Positions 6,725-7,418 of a stretch of 7,418 nt of DNA are shown in pieces. Every line of letters begins with the position of its first letter. The stretch's first letter is position 1. This DNA is from Planctomycetia bacterium (GTDB lineage: Bacteria > Planctomycetota > Phycisphaerae > Phycisphaerales > SM1A02): positions 1 to 7,418 of the forward strand of contig JAACEA010000155.1 in NCBI GenBank assembly GCA_009936695.1. Reading direction: 5' to 3'. The position numbers and the translations under genes are program-made. The notes under the pieces are model-generated. The model was not told the DNA's origin, did no database searches, and saw nothing but the letters and a program-made list of their open reading frames with translations.

Positions 6725-7418
6725 AGGCGAGGGCGTCGACCCATTCGCGGATCCGACCGACACCCGCCCGGATCTGGTCCTCGCCGCACGCGAAGCTGAT
6801 CCGGATGTGCGTTCGAGCGACGTCACCGAAGTCATCACCCGGCACCACCGCGACCTCCTTCTCCTCCAGCAGGGCCTCGGCGAAGGAACCCGCGGAGTCG
6901 ATTCGCCGCCCGGCGGGCGAGGTGAGACCGAAGCATCGGGAGACGTCGGGGAACGCGTAGAACGCGCCACTCGGCGGCACCGTTTCGAACCGCTCGATCC
7001 CGCCGAGCAGGTCCGCCACCAGACGGGCCCGCTCCGCGAAGACGACCCGCATGGGGCCGCTGGTCTCCGACTGTCGTCGAATGGCCTCGCACGCCGCGGG
7101 CATCAGGAAGGTCGCGATTCCACTCGTCATCTGGCTCTGGAGCCGGGTCATCGCCTTCGCGACCACGCCGTCGTCGCCGGGCGCGACGGCCCAGCCGATC
7201 CGCCAACCGGTCATCGACATCGACTTGCTGAGCCCGTTGAGGGTGACGGTGCGTTCCCGGAGTTCCGGCAGCGACGCGGGACTGAACGGGCCGACCCCCG
7301 GTGCCATCTCCGGGTAGATCAGATCCTCGTAGATCTCATCGGAGACGAGGGTCGCGGTGGGATGCGACGCGATCACCCGGGCGAGGCCGGCGAGTTCGTC
7401 CGGGGTGTAGCAGACCCC
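6723..7418 (-). CDS. Class I/II PLP-dependent aminotransferase (5' partial)
   Basis: The frame stays open to the right edge, so the start lies beyond the window; 231 C-terminal residues are visible of the roughly 380-400 typical. The fragment opens with G-V-C-Y-T-P-D-E-L, the end of the NPTG segment. Then follow the PLP-ring Asp and Tyr in LVSDEIY (Asp27, Tyr30 of the fragment), the Schiff-base lysine in GLSKSMSMTGWRIGW (Lys65; codon at 7224-7226) and the substrate-carboxylate arginine in HIRISFA (Arg206). This is the aspartate aminotransferase superfamily, fold type I, in the group with SK-x(4)-TGWR; members transaminate aspartate, aromatic or other amino acids, and specificity cannot be read here. 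It is cytoplasmic. It converges with the sugar cassette and shows no link to it. Confidence 0.92.
   Translation of the reverse strand, partial: GVCYTPDELAGLARVIASHPTATLVSDEIYEDLIYPEMAPGVGPFSPASLPELRERTVTLNGLSKSMSMTGWRIGWAVAPGDDGVVAKAMTRLQSQMTSGIATFLMPAACEAIRRQSETSGPMRVVFAERARLVADLLGGIERFETVPPSGAFYAFPDVSRCFGLTSPAGRRIDSAGSFAEALLEEKEVAVVPGDDFGDVARTHIRISFACGEDQIRAGVGRIREWVDALA

Noticed and set aside
5680..6960. A 426-codon + strand frame overlapping the dehydrogenase
   Set aside because: Its product is almost all Arg, Gly and Pro with no fold pattern, and it continues across the convergent gap into the aminotransferase.

Overview
The window is GC-rich bacterial DNA with tightly packed genes, mostly weak or absent Shine-Dalgarno sequences, and TGA as the stop codon of all nine recognised genes. 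The mix of genes suggests a planctomycete, perhaps Phycisphaerae-like: a tiny Cys-Tyr lipoprotein, a separate nuoB, and a Gfo/Idh/MocA dehydrogenase beside a xylose-isomerase-type TIM barrel. That placement is inferred from gene style, not from a marker gene.

Left part (1-2500), all on the + strand: the 3' part of a kelch-repeat protein whose start lies outside the window, a small STAS-domain (anti-anti-sigma-like) protein, a 70-residue lipoprotein, and a complete nuoB encoding the N2-cluster subunit of respiratory complex I. nuoB has no nuoA or nuoC beside it. Each gap here carries an inverted repeat; the one after nuoB is the best terminator.

Middle part (2500-6670): a minus-strand VOC (glyoxalase-fold) gene is divergent from a three-gene + strand cassette. 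The cassette encodes a cupin resembling class I mannose-6-phosphate isomerase, a xylose-isomerase-like TIM-barrel protein and an NAD(P)-dependent Gfo/Idh/MocA dehydrogenase. Gaps are 50 and 70 bases and no clear terminator interrupts them, so they probably form one operon. None has a visible export signal, so the pathway should be cytoplasmic. The likely theme is oxidation and isomerisation, or oxidative cleavage, of a sugar, glycoside or polyol. The substrate cannot be read from the sequence. This cassette is the best candidate for an undescribed system.

Right part (6671-7418): a short convergent gap, then the C-terminal part of a fold-type I PLP aminotransferase on the minus strand, running off the right edge.

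No CRISPR array, insertion sequence, rRNA or intact tRNA is visible. No gene-free stretch exceeds 300 bases; the longest are 952-1067 and 2954-3091.
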